NCBI GenBank assembly: GCA_025997795.1
Contig: BNVB01000015.1
Span: 1-42,593, forward strand
From: Spirochaetia bacterium
GTDB lineage: Bacteria; Spirochaetota; Spirochaetia; Treponematales; Breznakiellaceae
DNA length: 42,593 nucleotides
Reading direction: 5' to 3'
The position numbers were made by a program, and so were the translations under genes. Positions 7,290-14,407 of the stretch are shown here, piece after piece (the stretch's first letter is position 1; every line of letters starts with the position of its first letter). The notes beneath the pieces were generated by a model. That model saw nothing but the letters and a program-made list of their open reading frames with translations, did no database searches and was not told the DNA's origin.

Positions 7290-7790
7290 CTAAACCACTC
7301 CCACCTTGTCAATCTCACCCATAATCCGGTCTGTTTCGGTCAGGGCAATGATGATTTTCCGGTAATGCTTTACATCATCGGCGCTTAAAACGCGCCCTTT
7401 CCGGTCTTTGAGCCATTTTTGGGCGGGCTGATAGCCTCCGATATAGAAGTCCCAGGCCTTTTGAGGGACATCTTCAAAGCAAAAATCATCATTTACAAAG
7501 ACCTTCCCCTATATATATCGATATATATCGGTTTTTTTCAACCGATATCTTAACCGCCGCTGGTTCAGCGTCTACTTTTTCAAATGCCGGCCCTTCCAGA
7601 AGGTGAAGCTGCCTGACTTCGGCTCCCAGTGCTGCCAGTTTTCAAAAAAATGGTTCTATCGATTGGGTAGGGGATACGGGGAAGTCAATTTTAAGGAATT
7701 TCTTATAGGTTTCACCGACTAATTCCTTACCCTGTAATAAAATAGGGAAATAGTAAGCACCTATGGAAAAAGGTGAACACACCAAGCAAG
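7290..7790 (-). pseudogene. C-terminal remnant of a type ISP-like restriction-modification enzyme
   Basis: Translating the minus strand with two frame changes gives AYYFPILLQGKELVGETYKK FLKIDFP, then KLAALGAEVRQLHLLEGPAF, VKISVEKNRYIS, and FVNDDFCFEDV, AWDFYIGGYQPAQKWLKDRK, GRVLSADDVKHYRKIIIAL, ending IDKVGVV and TAG at 7290. This order (KIDFP, LHLLE, IGGYQ-KWLKDRKGR, HY-KI-ALxET) is typical of the C-terminal specificity part of single-polypeptide type I-like (ISP) R-M enzymes. One frameshift falls in a T-run near 7655, another in the ATATATCGATATATAT stretch near 7515. The upstream end is replaced by palindromic repeat copy C. The stop lies 4 nt before the methyltransferase ATG, so the two were once adjacent in a larger R-M island. 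Confidence 0.7.
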
Positions 7791-7792
7791 AT

Positions 7793-7960
7793 ATTTGGAA
7801 TTCCTCGCTCAGGCATACCCGGCGAAGAATTTCCGCCTAGGCGAAAATCTTAAACGATCCAGCAAACGTAGGTATACCTGGGCGAATTCTACAAGCGTTT
7901 TCACTGCCCTATTACCCTCCCCGATGGAGGATTTTCCCGCCAAGACCCAATTACTCGAAT
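7793..7960. repeat. Palindromic repeat family, copy C
   Basis: This is a degenerate copy of the unit at 845-1000. GGAATTCCTCGCTCAGGCAT forms the left arm, GTATACCTGGGCGAATTC and GTTTTCACTGCCC the right arm, followed by CTATTACCCTCCCC and CCCGCCAAG. It truncates the type ISP remnant and lies 80 bp before an intact Rpn-family gene. Confidence 0.8.
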
Positions 7961-8037
7961 TTTCCCCTCCGTATACAAGCACCACGCTGGGTATTGCCAT
8001 AAATAGTGTAGACCCCGCCTTTGTATGGAGGAAAACT

Positions 8038-8976
8038 ATGGCGAACATTAAATCACACGACCCGATCATCGATCCCTGCTGGGACCCGGTATTCAAAAGT
8101 ATTTTTACCAGGGATACCGTCCCCTCGGAAATAGCCCGGAAAAAACTGCTCTCGGCTATCCTGGAAGAACCGGTCAAAGAAATAAGTATAAGCGCCAATG
8201 AACCGCCGGTTTCCCGGCTGGACCAGCGGCAGATACGCTACGATATCCAGTGCCTCTTTAACTCCGGCGAACGGGCCGATATTGAGATGACCCTCTACCC
8301 GCACAAATGGGAAGTCTTCCGGATGGAGTACTATTTAAGCCGCCTCTTTGCTAATCAGGAAATCCGGGAAACATCTTCCGGTTCGTATAAAACCCTGAAA
8401 CGAAGTTACCAGATTTCTCTTCTGGCACGGGGCCAGCTGTTTGAGGACAACCGTTTCGATCACCGATTTGTCTACTGCGACCCGGAAAGCAGAATCCCCT
8501 TCGGTGGACTAACAGCAATAATCACGTTAGAATTGGAAAAGCTGGGGGTAACAGCGGAAAAAGCAGTTTCCGCCATGAGCGAAAAAGAACGTTGGGCCGT
8601 ATTTTTTAAGTATTACAACGATACGGAAAAACAGCCCCTGATACAAGAAATAACCCGCAAAGAGGAGGGCATAGCAATGGCGGCAGACGTAATCAGCGGA
8701 TTTACCGCAGATGAAGTGGCCTTTTTCCATGAGATGGGTGTGGAAAAGTACGAACTGGATATGCGGGCTCACGCGCAGGAAGCTGAGGAAAAAGGTTGGG
8801 AGCAAGGCCTTGCGGAAGGTGAAGCCAGAGGTGAGGTTAGAGGCGAAGCAAGGGGTGAGGCCAGGGGCTGGGAGAGAGGCCGCAAGGAGGTGCTGGATCT
8901 GCTCAAAACGGCTGGCTATGACACCCAGGGTATAGAAGCGGCGCTGAAAAACAGCAGAAACAAGCCTGGATATTGA
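8038..8976 (+). CDS. Rpn-family recombination-promoting nuclease / PD-(D/E)XK transposase-like protein
   Basis: 312 residues from the ATG at 8038, chosen because GGAGG lies 6 nt before it and the family N-terminus (IDPCWDPVFKSIFTRD) begins there; a longer frame from 7795 only reads through the repeat. The PD-(D/E)XK core is visible as DPVFKSIF, then RYDIQCLFNSGERADIEMTL (usually DxExQ) and RSYQISLL. The C-terminal tail is a repetitive EARGEVRGEARGEARG helix, common in this family, ending in a short DLLKTAGYDTQGIEAAL segment. Family members make DNA breaks that promote RecA-independent recombination and are spread by horizontal transfer. Two broken relatives lie elsewhere in the window (1108-1873 and 39682-39707). 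Confidence 0.85.
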   Translation: MANIKSHDPIIDPCWDPVFKSIFTRDTVPSEIARKKLLSAILEEPVKEISISANEPPVSRLDQRQIRYDIQCLFNSGERADIEMTLYPHKWEVFRMEYYLSRLFANQEIRETSSGSYKTLKRSYQISLLARGQLFEDNRFDHRFVYCDPESRIPFGGLTAIITLELEKLGVTAEKAVSAMSEKERWAVFFKYYNDTEKQPLIQEITRKEEGIAMAADVISGFTADEVAFFHEMGVEKYELDMRAHAQEAEEKGWEQGLAEGEARGEVRGEARGEARGWERGRKEVLDLLKTAGYDTQGIEAALKNSRNKPGY

Positions 8977-9002
8977 CACTTTTGCGTTTTTTGGCATATA
9001 CT
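8973..9002 (+). promoter_or_regulatory. Sigma-70-type promoter of the rpmH operon
   Basis: TTGACA (8973-8978), 18 bases, TATACT (8997-9002): a near-consensus promoter 85 bp upstream of rpmH. The -35 box overlaps the stop codon of the upstream Rpn gene, so the promoter would survive loss or gain of the accessory region. Confidence 0.8.
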
Positions 9003-9086
9003 ACAAATTCCCAGTAGATCCCAGTGGACCCGCCGGCGGAGGCACAACCGGCTTGGCGGTTTCCTAAATATAGAGGAGTTGTTCCC

Positions 9087-9242
9087 ATGAAGCGGACTTA
9101 TCAGCCCAGCAAGGTAAAGCGGAATCGCAAATTCGGCTTCCGGGCGCGGATGAAAACCAGGGGCGGGCGGCTTGTGTTAAAACGCCGCCGTGCCAAGGGG
9201 CGGTACAAGCTTACCGTTGCAGACGAAAAGAAGCCCTATTAG
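9087..9242 (+). CDS. rpmH: 50S ribosomal protein L34
   Basis: 51 residues. The family signature MKRTYQPSKVKRNRKFGFRA is complete and the body is Arg/Lys rich (RMKTRGGRLVLKRRRAKGR). L34 is a late-assembling component of the large ribosomal subunit. The ATG is preceded by GAGGAG at 9073-9078. The C-terminus extends a few residues beyond the usual RRAKGR(K)xL end (LTVADEKKPY). It is followed by and probably overlaps rnpA, the classic bacterial arrangement; dnaA, often divergent on the other side, is not here. Confidence 0.97.
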   Translation: MKRTYQPSKVKRNRKFGFRARMKTRGGRLVLKRRRAKGRYKLTVADEKKPY

Positions 9243-9639
9243 TGAACCCCGCCGCCATACCGAAGGTTTAGCTCTGGCAGACCAGCGGTTTAGGCGGCAG
9301 GAACACTTAAAGAAAAGGGTTGAAATAACAAGGGTTTTTAAAAAGGGGCGGGCCGTTAGCTGTCCCGGTGTCAGATTGTTTTTTCTGACCAACGGATTAT
9401 CCCACAACCGTATCGTGATCACCTTTGTACGAAAATACGGCAATGCGGTCCAGCGGAACAGGGCCCGGCGGACAAGCCGCGAGGCTTACCGTCTCTTAAA
9501 GGGCGGGCTTAAAACCGGGTACGACCTGGTTTTGCTGTTCTATCCGCGGGTAAGCGAAGGTCCGGAACCGCAAAAACGCCCGGACCTGGCAGAAAGCGCC
9601 GGACACCTAAAAATCCTTTTTAAAAAGGCCGGTATATGA
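9190..9639 (+). CDS. rnpA: Ribonuclease P protein component
   Basis: This is the protein subunit of RNase P, which helps the catalytic RNA cut the 5' leader from pre-tRNA. The family core is visible: RFRRQEHLKKRVEITRVFKK at the start of the fold, RIVITFVRKYGNAVQRNRAR near the RNR motif, then REAYRLLK and YDLVLLFYPR. The start is uncertain. The only standard in-frame codon upstream of the core is GTG at 9190, giving 149 residues and a 53-bp overlap with rpmH. Without it, initiation would need a CTG near 9274 or an ATT near 9238, giving about 120-134 residues, closer to the usual 110-130. Overlapping rpmH/rnpA pairs are known in other bacteria. Confidence 0.92.
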   Translation: MPRGGTSLPLQTKRSPISEPRRHTEGLALADQRFRRQEHLKKRVEITRVFKKGRAVSCPGVRLFFLTNGLSHNRIVITFVRKYGNAVQRNRARRTSREAYRLLKGGLKTGYDLVLLFYPRVSEGPEPQKRPDLAESAGHLKILFKKAGI

Positions 9640-9848
9640 TACGGAAATTGGTTCTGCTCTTAATCTGGTTTTACCAAAAAGCTGTTTCGCCCTATCTGCG
9701 TCCCAGCTGCCGTTACTATCCCAGCTGTTCCGCCTATGCCTATGAGGCGGTACAAAAGTACGGCGCCTGGAAGGGGTCTTTTTTGGCCCTTAAACGGATC
9801 CTGCGCTGCCACCCCTTACATAGCGGCGGTTATGATCCAGTACATTAA
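9636..9848 (+). CDS. yidD: Membrane protein insertion efficiency factor YidD
   Basis: 70 residues, the standard length. It contains the family hallmark YQKAVSPYLRPSCRYYPSCS and AYEAVQKYGAWKGSFLALKR followed by RCHPLHSGGYDPV. YidD is a small membrane-associated protein that assists YidC-mediated insertion. The ATG overlaps the rnpA stop codon (ATGA), so translation is coupled. yidC starts 20 bp downstream. Confidence 0.96.
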   Translation: MIRKLVLLLIWFYQKAVSPYLRPSCRYYPSCSAYAYEAVQKYGAWKGSFLALKRILRCHPLHSGGYDPVH

Positions 9849-9868
9849 CATTAATTGAGGATTTTTTC

Positions 9869-11743
9869 ATGGAAAAAAACACAATCATAGCGGTTCTTCT
9901 TTCTGTGGCCATATTATTCGGCTGGATGTTTTTACAGCCCATACTATCTCCCCCGCCGGAAACCCCGGCCCAGAATACCACGTCCGGCTCCGCTGCCCCA
10001 GCGCCAAATGAGTCCGGCGCTGTTTCGCCGGTCCAACCGGTGGTAGAAGCTGTTCAACCCGCCGGAACCAGTACCGCCGGATCCAGTGCTGCCGGGGTCG
10101 GCACCGCCGAGGCAGGTACCGCCGGAAATGCCGGCGCAGACGCTGGAACGGTAACAGCGGATTTACCCGGAGATGCCGGGGCTGTCACCGTTCCCGAAAC
10201 GGAACAACAGGTGACCCTTGAAACGGACCTGGTCCGGGTGGTGTTGTCCAATGCCGGGGGCGATATGGTGTCGTATCAGCTTAAGGAACACAAGGACAAG
10301 GGCGAAATGGTAGAGATGATCCTCTCGGCCGAAAAAAATGCCCATGCCTTTACCCTGGCTTTTGGCGGCCTGGATGCCCAGCCGGTGGATTCCCTTTTCC
10401 GGGTTTCCCGGCCCGATCCCTTAACGGTGGAATTTTCCCGGGATTTTTCTGTGGCCGGTTCCGGGGGAACTTTTACCCTGGTAAAACGTTATGAATTTAG
10501 AAACGGCGAGTATATGTTCCGGCTTACTGTTTCGCTTACCGGGGCTTCCGGTTTTAATTTTAACAATGCTGCCTATACCCTGGGGTTTGGCCCCCAGATT
10601 GGTCCTTCGTTCCAAAAGCTTGATCAGCGTTATGAATACCGCGAGTACTATACACTGATTAACGGCAAGCGGCGCAAGGAAAAAGCAGGAGAAGCTGCCC
10701 CAACGATTATTGATACCCGTTTTGTCTGGTCTGCCATTGCGGGCAAGTATTTTACCGCCATCGCCATACCGGACAATACCCTCTATCAACTTGCTTTTTC
10801 CGCCAGGCCAGAGCCGGGACTTCCCGCCGCTTCGCGGATGTACCTGGTCCGGCCGCCGGTAAATGCCGGAACCAGCGATGTGTTCCATTTTTACCTGGGC
10901 CCCAAAAATCAGGAGAATCTGGGCCGTTACGATATAGGCGACAACAGCTTTAAACTGCGGGATTTGGACATTTCCAAAGCCGCCAGCAGCAGCGGTATCC
11001 TGGCTCCGCTGGAATCGCTCTTTAAATGGCTGCTCCAGATCTTTGTTAAATTGATCCCCAACTATGGCGTGGCAATCATCCTGCTTACCCTCCTGGTTAA
11101 GATACTGCTCTTCCCGCTGACCAAAAAAAGTTCCGAGGCCAGCATTAAAATGCAGGCCATTGCTCCCAAGATAAAGGAACTGCAGGAAAAGTACCGGAGT
11201 AACCCCGCCAAACTTAACGCAGAACTTGGGGCGCTCTACAAAAAAGAAGGGCACAACCCCATGTCGGGCTGTCTGCCGCTTTTGATACAATTCCCCATCC
11301 TTATCAGCATGTACAACCTCTTTAACAACCATTTTGATTTACGGGGCGCCATGTTTATTCCCGGCTGGATACCGGACCTTTCCCTGCCGGAATCGGTCTT
11401 AACCTTTAGCGCTCCGCTGCCCCTTCTTGGCTGGGATGCTCTGCGGCTCCTTCCCTTTATCTATGTGGGTTCCCAGATGCTTTACGGGCTTGCCACCAGA
11501 ACCCCGGAACAGCAGGGGAACCCTTCGATGAAAATGATGATGTACGCCATGCCCCTTATGTTTTTTTTCATCCTGTATAATGTTCCTTCGGGACTGCTGG
11601 TATTCTGGATTTTTTCCAACGTTTTTACGCTGATTCAGCAAGTAATGCTGAACAAATACCTGGCGGCCAAAAAAGCCGCTGCCATTCCGGAAGCCGAAGG
11701 TCCGCCGCCAATTATCGCTCCCCGGCGCAAAAAGAAACGGTAA
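9869..11743 (+). CDS. yidC: Membrane protein insertase YidC
   Basis: 624 residues, the Gram-negative-type long form. An N-terminal membrane anchor (IIAVLLSVAILFGWMFLQPI, about 6-25) is followed by a low-complexity A/G/T/V-rich linker (about 35-110, with repeated TAG/AGT units). A periplasmic beta-sandwich domain comes next (about 115-370), then the conserved insertase core (NYGVAIILLTLLVKILLFPL, MQAIAPKIKELQEKY, HNPMSGCLPLLIQFPI, VPSGLLVFWIFSNVFTLIQQ) and a basic tail (RRKKKR). YidC inserts and folds inner-membrane proteins with or without SecYEG. The linker is longer and more repetitive than usual and looks like expansion of short GCCGG-type repeats. Confidence 0.97.
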   Translation: MEKNTIIAVLLSVAILFGWMFLQPILSPPPETPAQNTTSGSAAPAPNESGAVSPVQPVVEAVQPAGTSTAGSSAAGVGTAEAGTAGNAGADAGTVTADLPGDAGAVTVPETEQQVTLETDLVRVVLSNAGGDMVSYQLKEHKDKGEMVEMILSAEKNAHAFTLAFGGLDAQPVDSLFRVSRPDPLTVEFSRDFSVAGSGGTFTLVKRYEFRNGEYMFRLTVSLTGASGFNFNNAAYTLGFGPQIGPSFQKLDQRYEYREYYTLINGKRRKEKAGEAAPTIIDTRFVWSAIAGKYFTAIAIPDNTLYQLAFSARPEPGLPAASRMYLVRPPVNAGTSDVFHFYLGPKNQENLGRYDIGDNSFKLRDLDISKAASSSGILAPLESLFKWLLQIFVKLIPNYGVAIILLTLLVKILLFPLTKKSSEASIKMQAIAPKIKELQEKYRSNPAKLNAELGALYKKEGHNPMSGCLPLLIQFPILISMYNLFNNHFDLRGAMFIPGWIPDLSLPESVLTFSAPLPLLGWDALRLLPFIYVGSQMLYGLATRTPEQQGNPSMKMMMYAMPLMFFFILYNVPSGLLVFWIFSNVFTLIQQVMLNKYLAAKKAAAIPEAEGPPPIIAPRRKKKR

Positions 11744-11756
11744 TGTCCATAGTTTC

Positions 11757-11877
11757 GTGTTACTTCGTAACACTTCCGATTAACGTGGCAGTAAAACTGC
11801 CTTTTTATAGGAGTTTTGTGTTACTTCGTAACACTTCCGATTAACGTGTCGGCAAGCCGACTTTTTATAGGAGTTTT
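11757..11877 (+). repeat. Tandem 61-bp leader units, each a hairpin plus terminator-like hairpin
   Basis: Two head-to-tail units (11757-11817 and 11818-11877) each contain GTGTTACTTCGTAACAC (7-bp stem, TTC loop), a conserved TTCCGATTAACGTG, a second hairpin followed by TTTTTATAGGAGTTTT. The second hairpins differ in sequence but both pair: GGCAG/CTGCC in unit 1 and GTCGGC/GCCGAC in unit 2. The AGGAG of unit 2 is the ribosome site of jag. They may be attenuators, processing sites, or a REP-like element. Confidence 0.8.
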
Positions 11878-11879
11878 TT

Positions 11880-12602
11880 ATGATATATGAATTCGAAGGC
11901 CGCACCGAAAAAGAAGCCATTGACCGGGCCGCGGAAGAACTGGGCATAGAAAAAGATGAATTTGATGTGGAAATTCTGGAAACCCAGCGCTCCGGGCTTT
12001 TTAAGAAAGGTCATGTAAAGATACAGGTTCATACCGATTCCGCAGTGCCGGGCAAAACCGCTGTTTCCGCTGTTTCCGCTCCGGTATCAGAACCCCGGCC
12101 CCGCCGCGCCCCCCGAACCGCCTCCAGACCCGACAACGAGGGCTTTGAACAAAATATGGTTTCCTTTGTGGAGGGGCTTATTGAACGCATGGGTTATGAA
12201 GGAGAAGTTACCATCCTTTACCAGGAAGAAAGCAAACTGGGATTAAAAATTGACTCGGAACATTCTTCCATTCTGATAGGGAAAAAGGGGAAAAACCTTG
12301 ATGCCCTCCAGCTTTTGGCCAACATCTATGCGGGCCGCCAGGGCCGGGAAGATATGAGGATCATTCTGGACAGCGAAAATTACCGCATCCGCCGGGAAGA
12401 ATCGCTGGTCCGGCTGGCCTATACCGTGGCGGACCGGGTACGGGAAAACCGGGGCTCGATCCTGCTGGAGCCGATGAATCCCTTTGACCGCCGCCTTATT
12501 CACACCACCCTAAACGATATTTCTGATGTTGAAACCAAAAGCGAAGGTGATGGGCTCTATAAACAGGTGCGGGTGTATTACCGCGGGTTAAGAAGAGGAT
12601 AA
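11880..12602 (+). CDS. jag: Jag/KhpB RNA-binding protein
   Basis: 240 residues. Domains in order: a Jag_N domain (about 1-52; YEFEGRTEKEAIDRAAEELG and SGLFKKGHVKIQV), a Pro/Arg/Ala-rich linker (about 55-90), a KH domain (about 95-170; HSSILIGKKGKNLDALQLLA carries the GxxG loop) and an R3H domain (about 175-238; RREESLVRLAYTVADRV and FDRRLIHTTLND with the R-x3-H pair). Jag/KhpB pairs with KhpA in some bacteria and influences cell wall synthesis and division through RNA binding. Its position after yidC is conserved widely. AGGAG lies 8 nt before the ATG. Confidence 0.95.
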   Translation: MIYEFEGRTEKEAIDRAAEELGIEKDEFDVEILETQRSGLFKKGHVKIQVHTDSAVPGKTAVSAVSAPVSEPRPRRAPRTASRPDNEGFEQNMVSFVEGLIERMGYEGEVTILYQEESKLGLKIDSEHSSILIGKKGKNLDALQLLANIYAGRQGREDMRIILDSENYRIRREESLVRLAYTVADRVRENRGSILLEPMNPFDRRLIHTTLNDISDVETKSEGDGLYKQVRVYYRGLRRG

Positions 12603-12614
12603 AAACAGCCGCCT

Positions 12615-12651
12615 GAGCTGGTTCCAAAATCGGTTATTTTGTCACCAGCTC
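12615..12651. repeat. Palindrome with GGTTCCAAAAT-type arms
   Basis: GAGCTGGT-nn-CAAAAT pairs with ATTTTG-nn-ACCAGCTC (14 of 16 positions) just after the jag stop. It shares the TTCCAAAAT arm with the palindromes at 12702-12728 and 42053-42080, so it is probably a diverged member of that small family; it could also act as a terminator. Confidence 0.6.
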
Positions 12652-12653
12652 TT

Positions 12654-12685
12654 GCAGTTTTCAGGCAAAAGCCTTACAAAACTGC
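12654..12685 (+). terminator. Probable terminator of the rpmH-jag operon
   Basis: A nested hairpin: GCAGTTTT / AAAACTGC enclosing AGGC-AAAA-GCCT. It is followed by the T-rich GTATTTTATA. It lies 52 bp after the jag stop codon. Confidence 0.6.
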
Positions 12686-12701
12686 GTATTTTATAGGTTG
12701 C

Positions 12702-12728
12702 AGTTCCAAAATCTGACATTTTGGAACT
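12702..12728. repeat. Perfect 11-bp-arm palindrome
   Basis: AGTTCCAAAAT-CTGAC-ATTTTGGAACT is a perfect inverted repeat. A close relative with two differences lies at 42053-42080 upstream of the receiver gene. This looks like a dispersed short palindrome used between genes. Confidence 0.7.
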
Positions 12729-12763
12729 GGCTCGTTTGATTAACAATTTTTGTAAAAAAATGC

Positions 12764-12792
12764 TTGACGAGTTGGAAAAACAGGTGCATAAT
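12764..12792 (+). promoter_or_regulatory. Promoter of the sugar ABC operon
   Basis: TTGACG (12764-12769), 17-base spacer, CATAAT (12787-12792). The two LacI-type operators begin about 30 bp downstream of the -10 box, a position where a bound repressor would block transcription. Confidence 0.7.
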
Positions 12793-12822
12793 AGTCGATG
12801 TTGAATGAGGCGGGAAGGAAAA

Positions 12823-12850
12823 TGAAACCGGTTTCATGAAAGCGGTTTCA
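12823..12850. promoter_or_regulatory. Two adjacent LacI-family operators
   Basis: TGAAACCGGTTTCA (12823-12836) is a perfect 14-bp palindrome with the central CG typical of LacI/GalR operators. It is directly abutted by TGAAAGCGGTTTCA (12837-12850), one base away from the same palindrome. The likely regulator is the LacI-family protein encoded at 16525-17526. Confidence 0.8.
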
Positions 12851-12895
12851 TAAATTGTACCGTAACGGCGGGCACAGCGCCGCAAAAGGAACGAT

Positions 12896-14392
12896 ATGGA
12901 CAAAGAATTATTACGGGTAGAACACATTACCAAGGCTTTTTCCGGTGTTTTAGCCCTCCAGGATGTTGGTTTTGACCTTCAAGCGGGTGAAGTTCACGCC
13001 CTTTTGGGAGAAAACGGGGCGGGTAAATCCACCCTAATGAAGATTATTTCCGGGGTATATACCCGGGATTCGGGGAACATGGTCATTAACGGGCAAAATA
13101 TCGCTCACGACCTTACTCCCCATTCGGCCCAGGAAATGGGTGTCGGCATTATCCACCAGGAATTGAACCTGTGTCCCCACCTGACGGTGGCGGAAAATAT
13201 CTTTCTAAACAGAGAATTTTCCCATGCAGCGGGGATACTTAACCAGAAAAAACAGAATTTTGAAGCCAAACAATACCTAAACCAGCTCAATTTGAATATT
13301 GATCCCGCCACTCCTACCAATAGGCTGCCGGTATCCAAGCAGCAGATGGTGGAAATTTGTAAAACGCTGTCCATGAACGCCAATATCGTTATCATGGATG
13401 AACCTACTTCGGCGTTGACAGAAAAAGAAATTGAAGATCTCTTTTCTGTTATTGCCCTGCTTAAACAACAGGGCAAGGGGATTATTTATATTTCTCACCG
13501 CCTGGAAGAGCTTTCCCGTATTGTAGACCGGGTTACCATACTGCGGGACGGCAGGTTTGTAAGAACCCTGAATTTTGCCGATACCAACCTGCCGGAAATT
13601 ATCAACCTTATGGTGGGCCGCAGTTTAACCGACAAATTCCCCCGTATAGAAACGCCCCGGGGGAACAAGGTGCTGGAGGTAAAGAACATTTCTTCTTCCT
13701 ATGGAGTGGGAGTAAAGAATGTATCGTTTGACCTTTATAAAGGGGAGATTCTGGCCTTCGCAGGACTGATGGGCGCTGGCCGTACCGAAACAGTGCGGGC
13801 CATTTCCGGCGCGGATAAAATGAGCGCCGGCGAAGTTATCCTTAACGGCAAGTCCGTTAAAATTAAGTCTCCCAAGGATGCCATAGATATGGGGCTGTTC
13901 TGTGCCCCGGAAGATCGCAAACGGGACGGCCTTTGTGTGCGGATGACCCTGGTAGAAAATATCACGCTGCCCAATCTGGATTTTGTGTCAAAATTCGGGG
14001 TTATTATGAACAAGGTCGAGGGAGAAAAATCCAAGGAAATGGTAAAGAGCCTGCGGATAAAAACTCCCAGTATAACCCAGTATGTGCGGAACCTTTCCGG
14101 AGGGAATCAGCAGAAGGTGGTTGTGGGCAAATGGCTTATGCGGGGCGCCCAGGTGGTTATTTTTGACGAACCTACCCGTGGTATTGATGTGGCTTCCAAG
14201 ATCGAAATTTACAATATCATCAATGACCTTAAAAGAAACGGCATTGGGGTTATGTTTGTTTCGTCGGAACTGCCGGAAGTGCTGGGAATGTCGGATCGTA
14301 TCATCGTTATGTGTAACGGAAAGGTTACCAAAGAACTGGTTACCAAAGATACGAATCAAGAAGAAATATTGCATTATGCAACACAATATTAA
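12896..14392 (+). CDS. Sugar ABC transporter ATP-binding protein (RbsA/MglA type)
   Basis: 498 residues with two fused ABC ATPase domains, as in ribose, galactose and xylose importers. Domain 1: Walker A GENGAGKST (about 39-47), signature-region VSKQQMVEICKTLSM, Walker B NIVIMDEPTSALTEKE, H-loop ISHRLEEL. Domain 2 has a degenerate Walker A (FAGLMGAGRTE), a good signature LSGGNQQKVVVGKWLM and Walker B VVIFDEPTRGID. This asymmetry is normal for the family. It energises uptake through the permease encoded 15 bp downstream. The transported sugar cannot be told from the ATPase. The operon is probably repressed by the LacI-type protein at its far end. Confidence 0.95.
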   Translation: MDKELLRVEHITKAFSGVLALQDVGFDLQAGEVHALLGENGAGKSTLMKIISGVYTRDSGNMVINGQNIAHDLTPHSAQEMGVGIIHQELNLCPHLTVAENIFLNREFSHAAGILNQKKQNFEAKQYLNQLNLNIDPATPTNRLPVSKQQMVEICKTLSMNANIVIMDEPTSALTEKEIEDLFSVIALLKQQGKGIIYISHRLEELSRIVDRVTILRDGRFVRTLNFADTNLPEIINLMVGRSLTDKFPRIETPRGNKVLEVKNISSSYGVGVKNVSFDLYKGEILAFAGLMGAGRTETVRAISGADKMSAGEVILNGKSVKIKSPKDAIDMGLFCAPEDRKRDGLCVRMTLVENITLPNLDFVSKFGVIMNKVEGEKSKEMVKSLRIKTPSITQYVRNLSGGNQQKVVVGKWLMRGAQVVIFDEPTRGIDVASKIEIYNIINDLKRNGIGVMFVSSELPEVLGMSDRIIVMCNGKVTKELVTKDTNQEEILHYATQY

Positions 14393-14407
14393 CAACGGGG
14401 GTTATTG

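Noticed and set aside
8973..9090. Replication origin next to rpmH
   Set aside because: rpmH is often near oriC, but no dnaA gene and no cluster of TTATCCACA-type boxes could be found.
10421..11332. 303-codon minus-strand open frame opposite yidC
   Set aside because: No recognisable domain, completely antisense to a secure gene.
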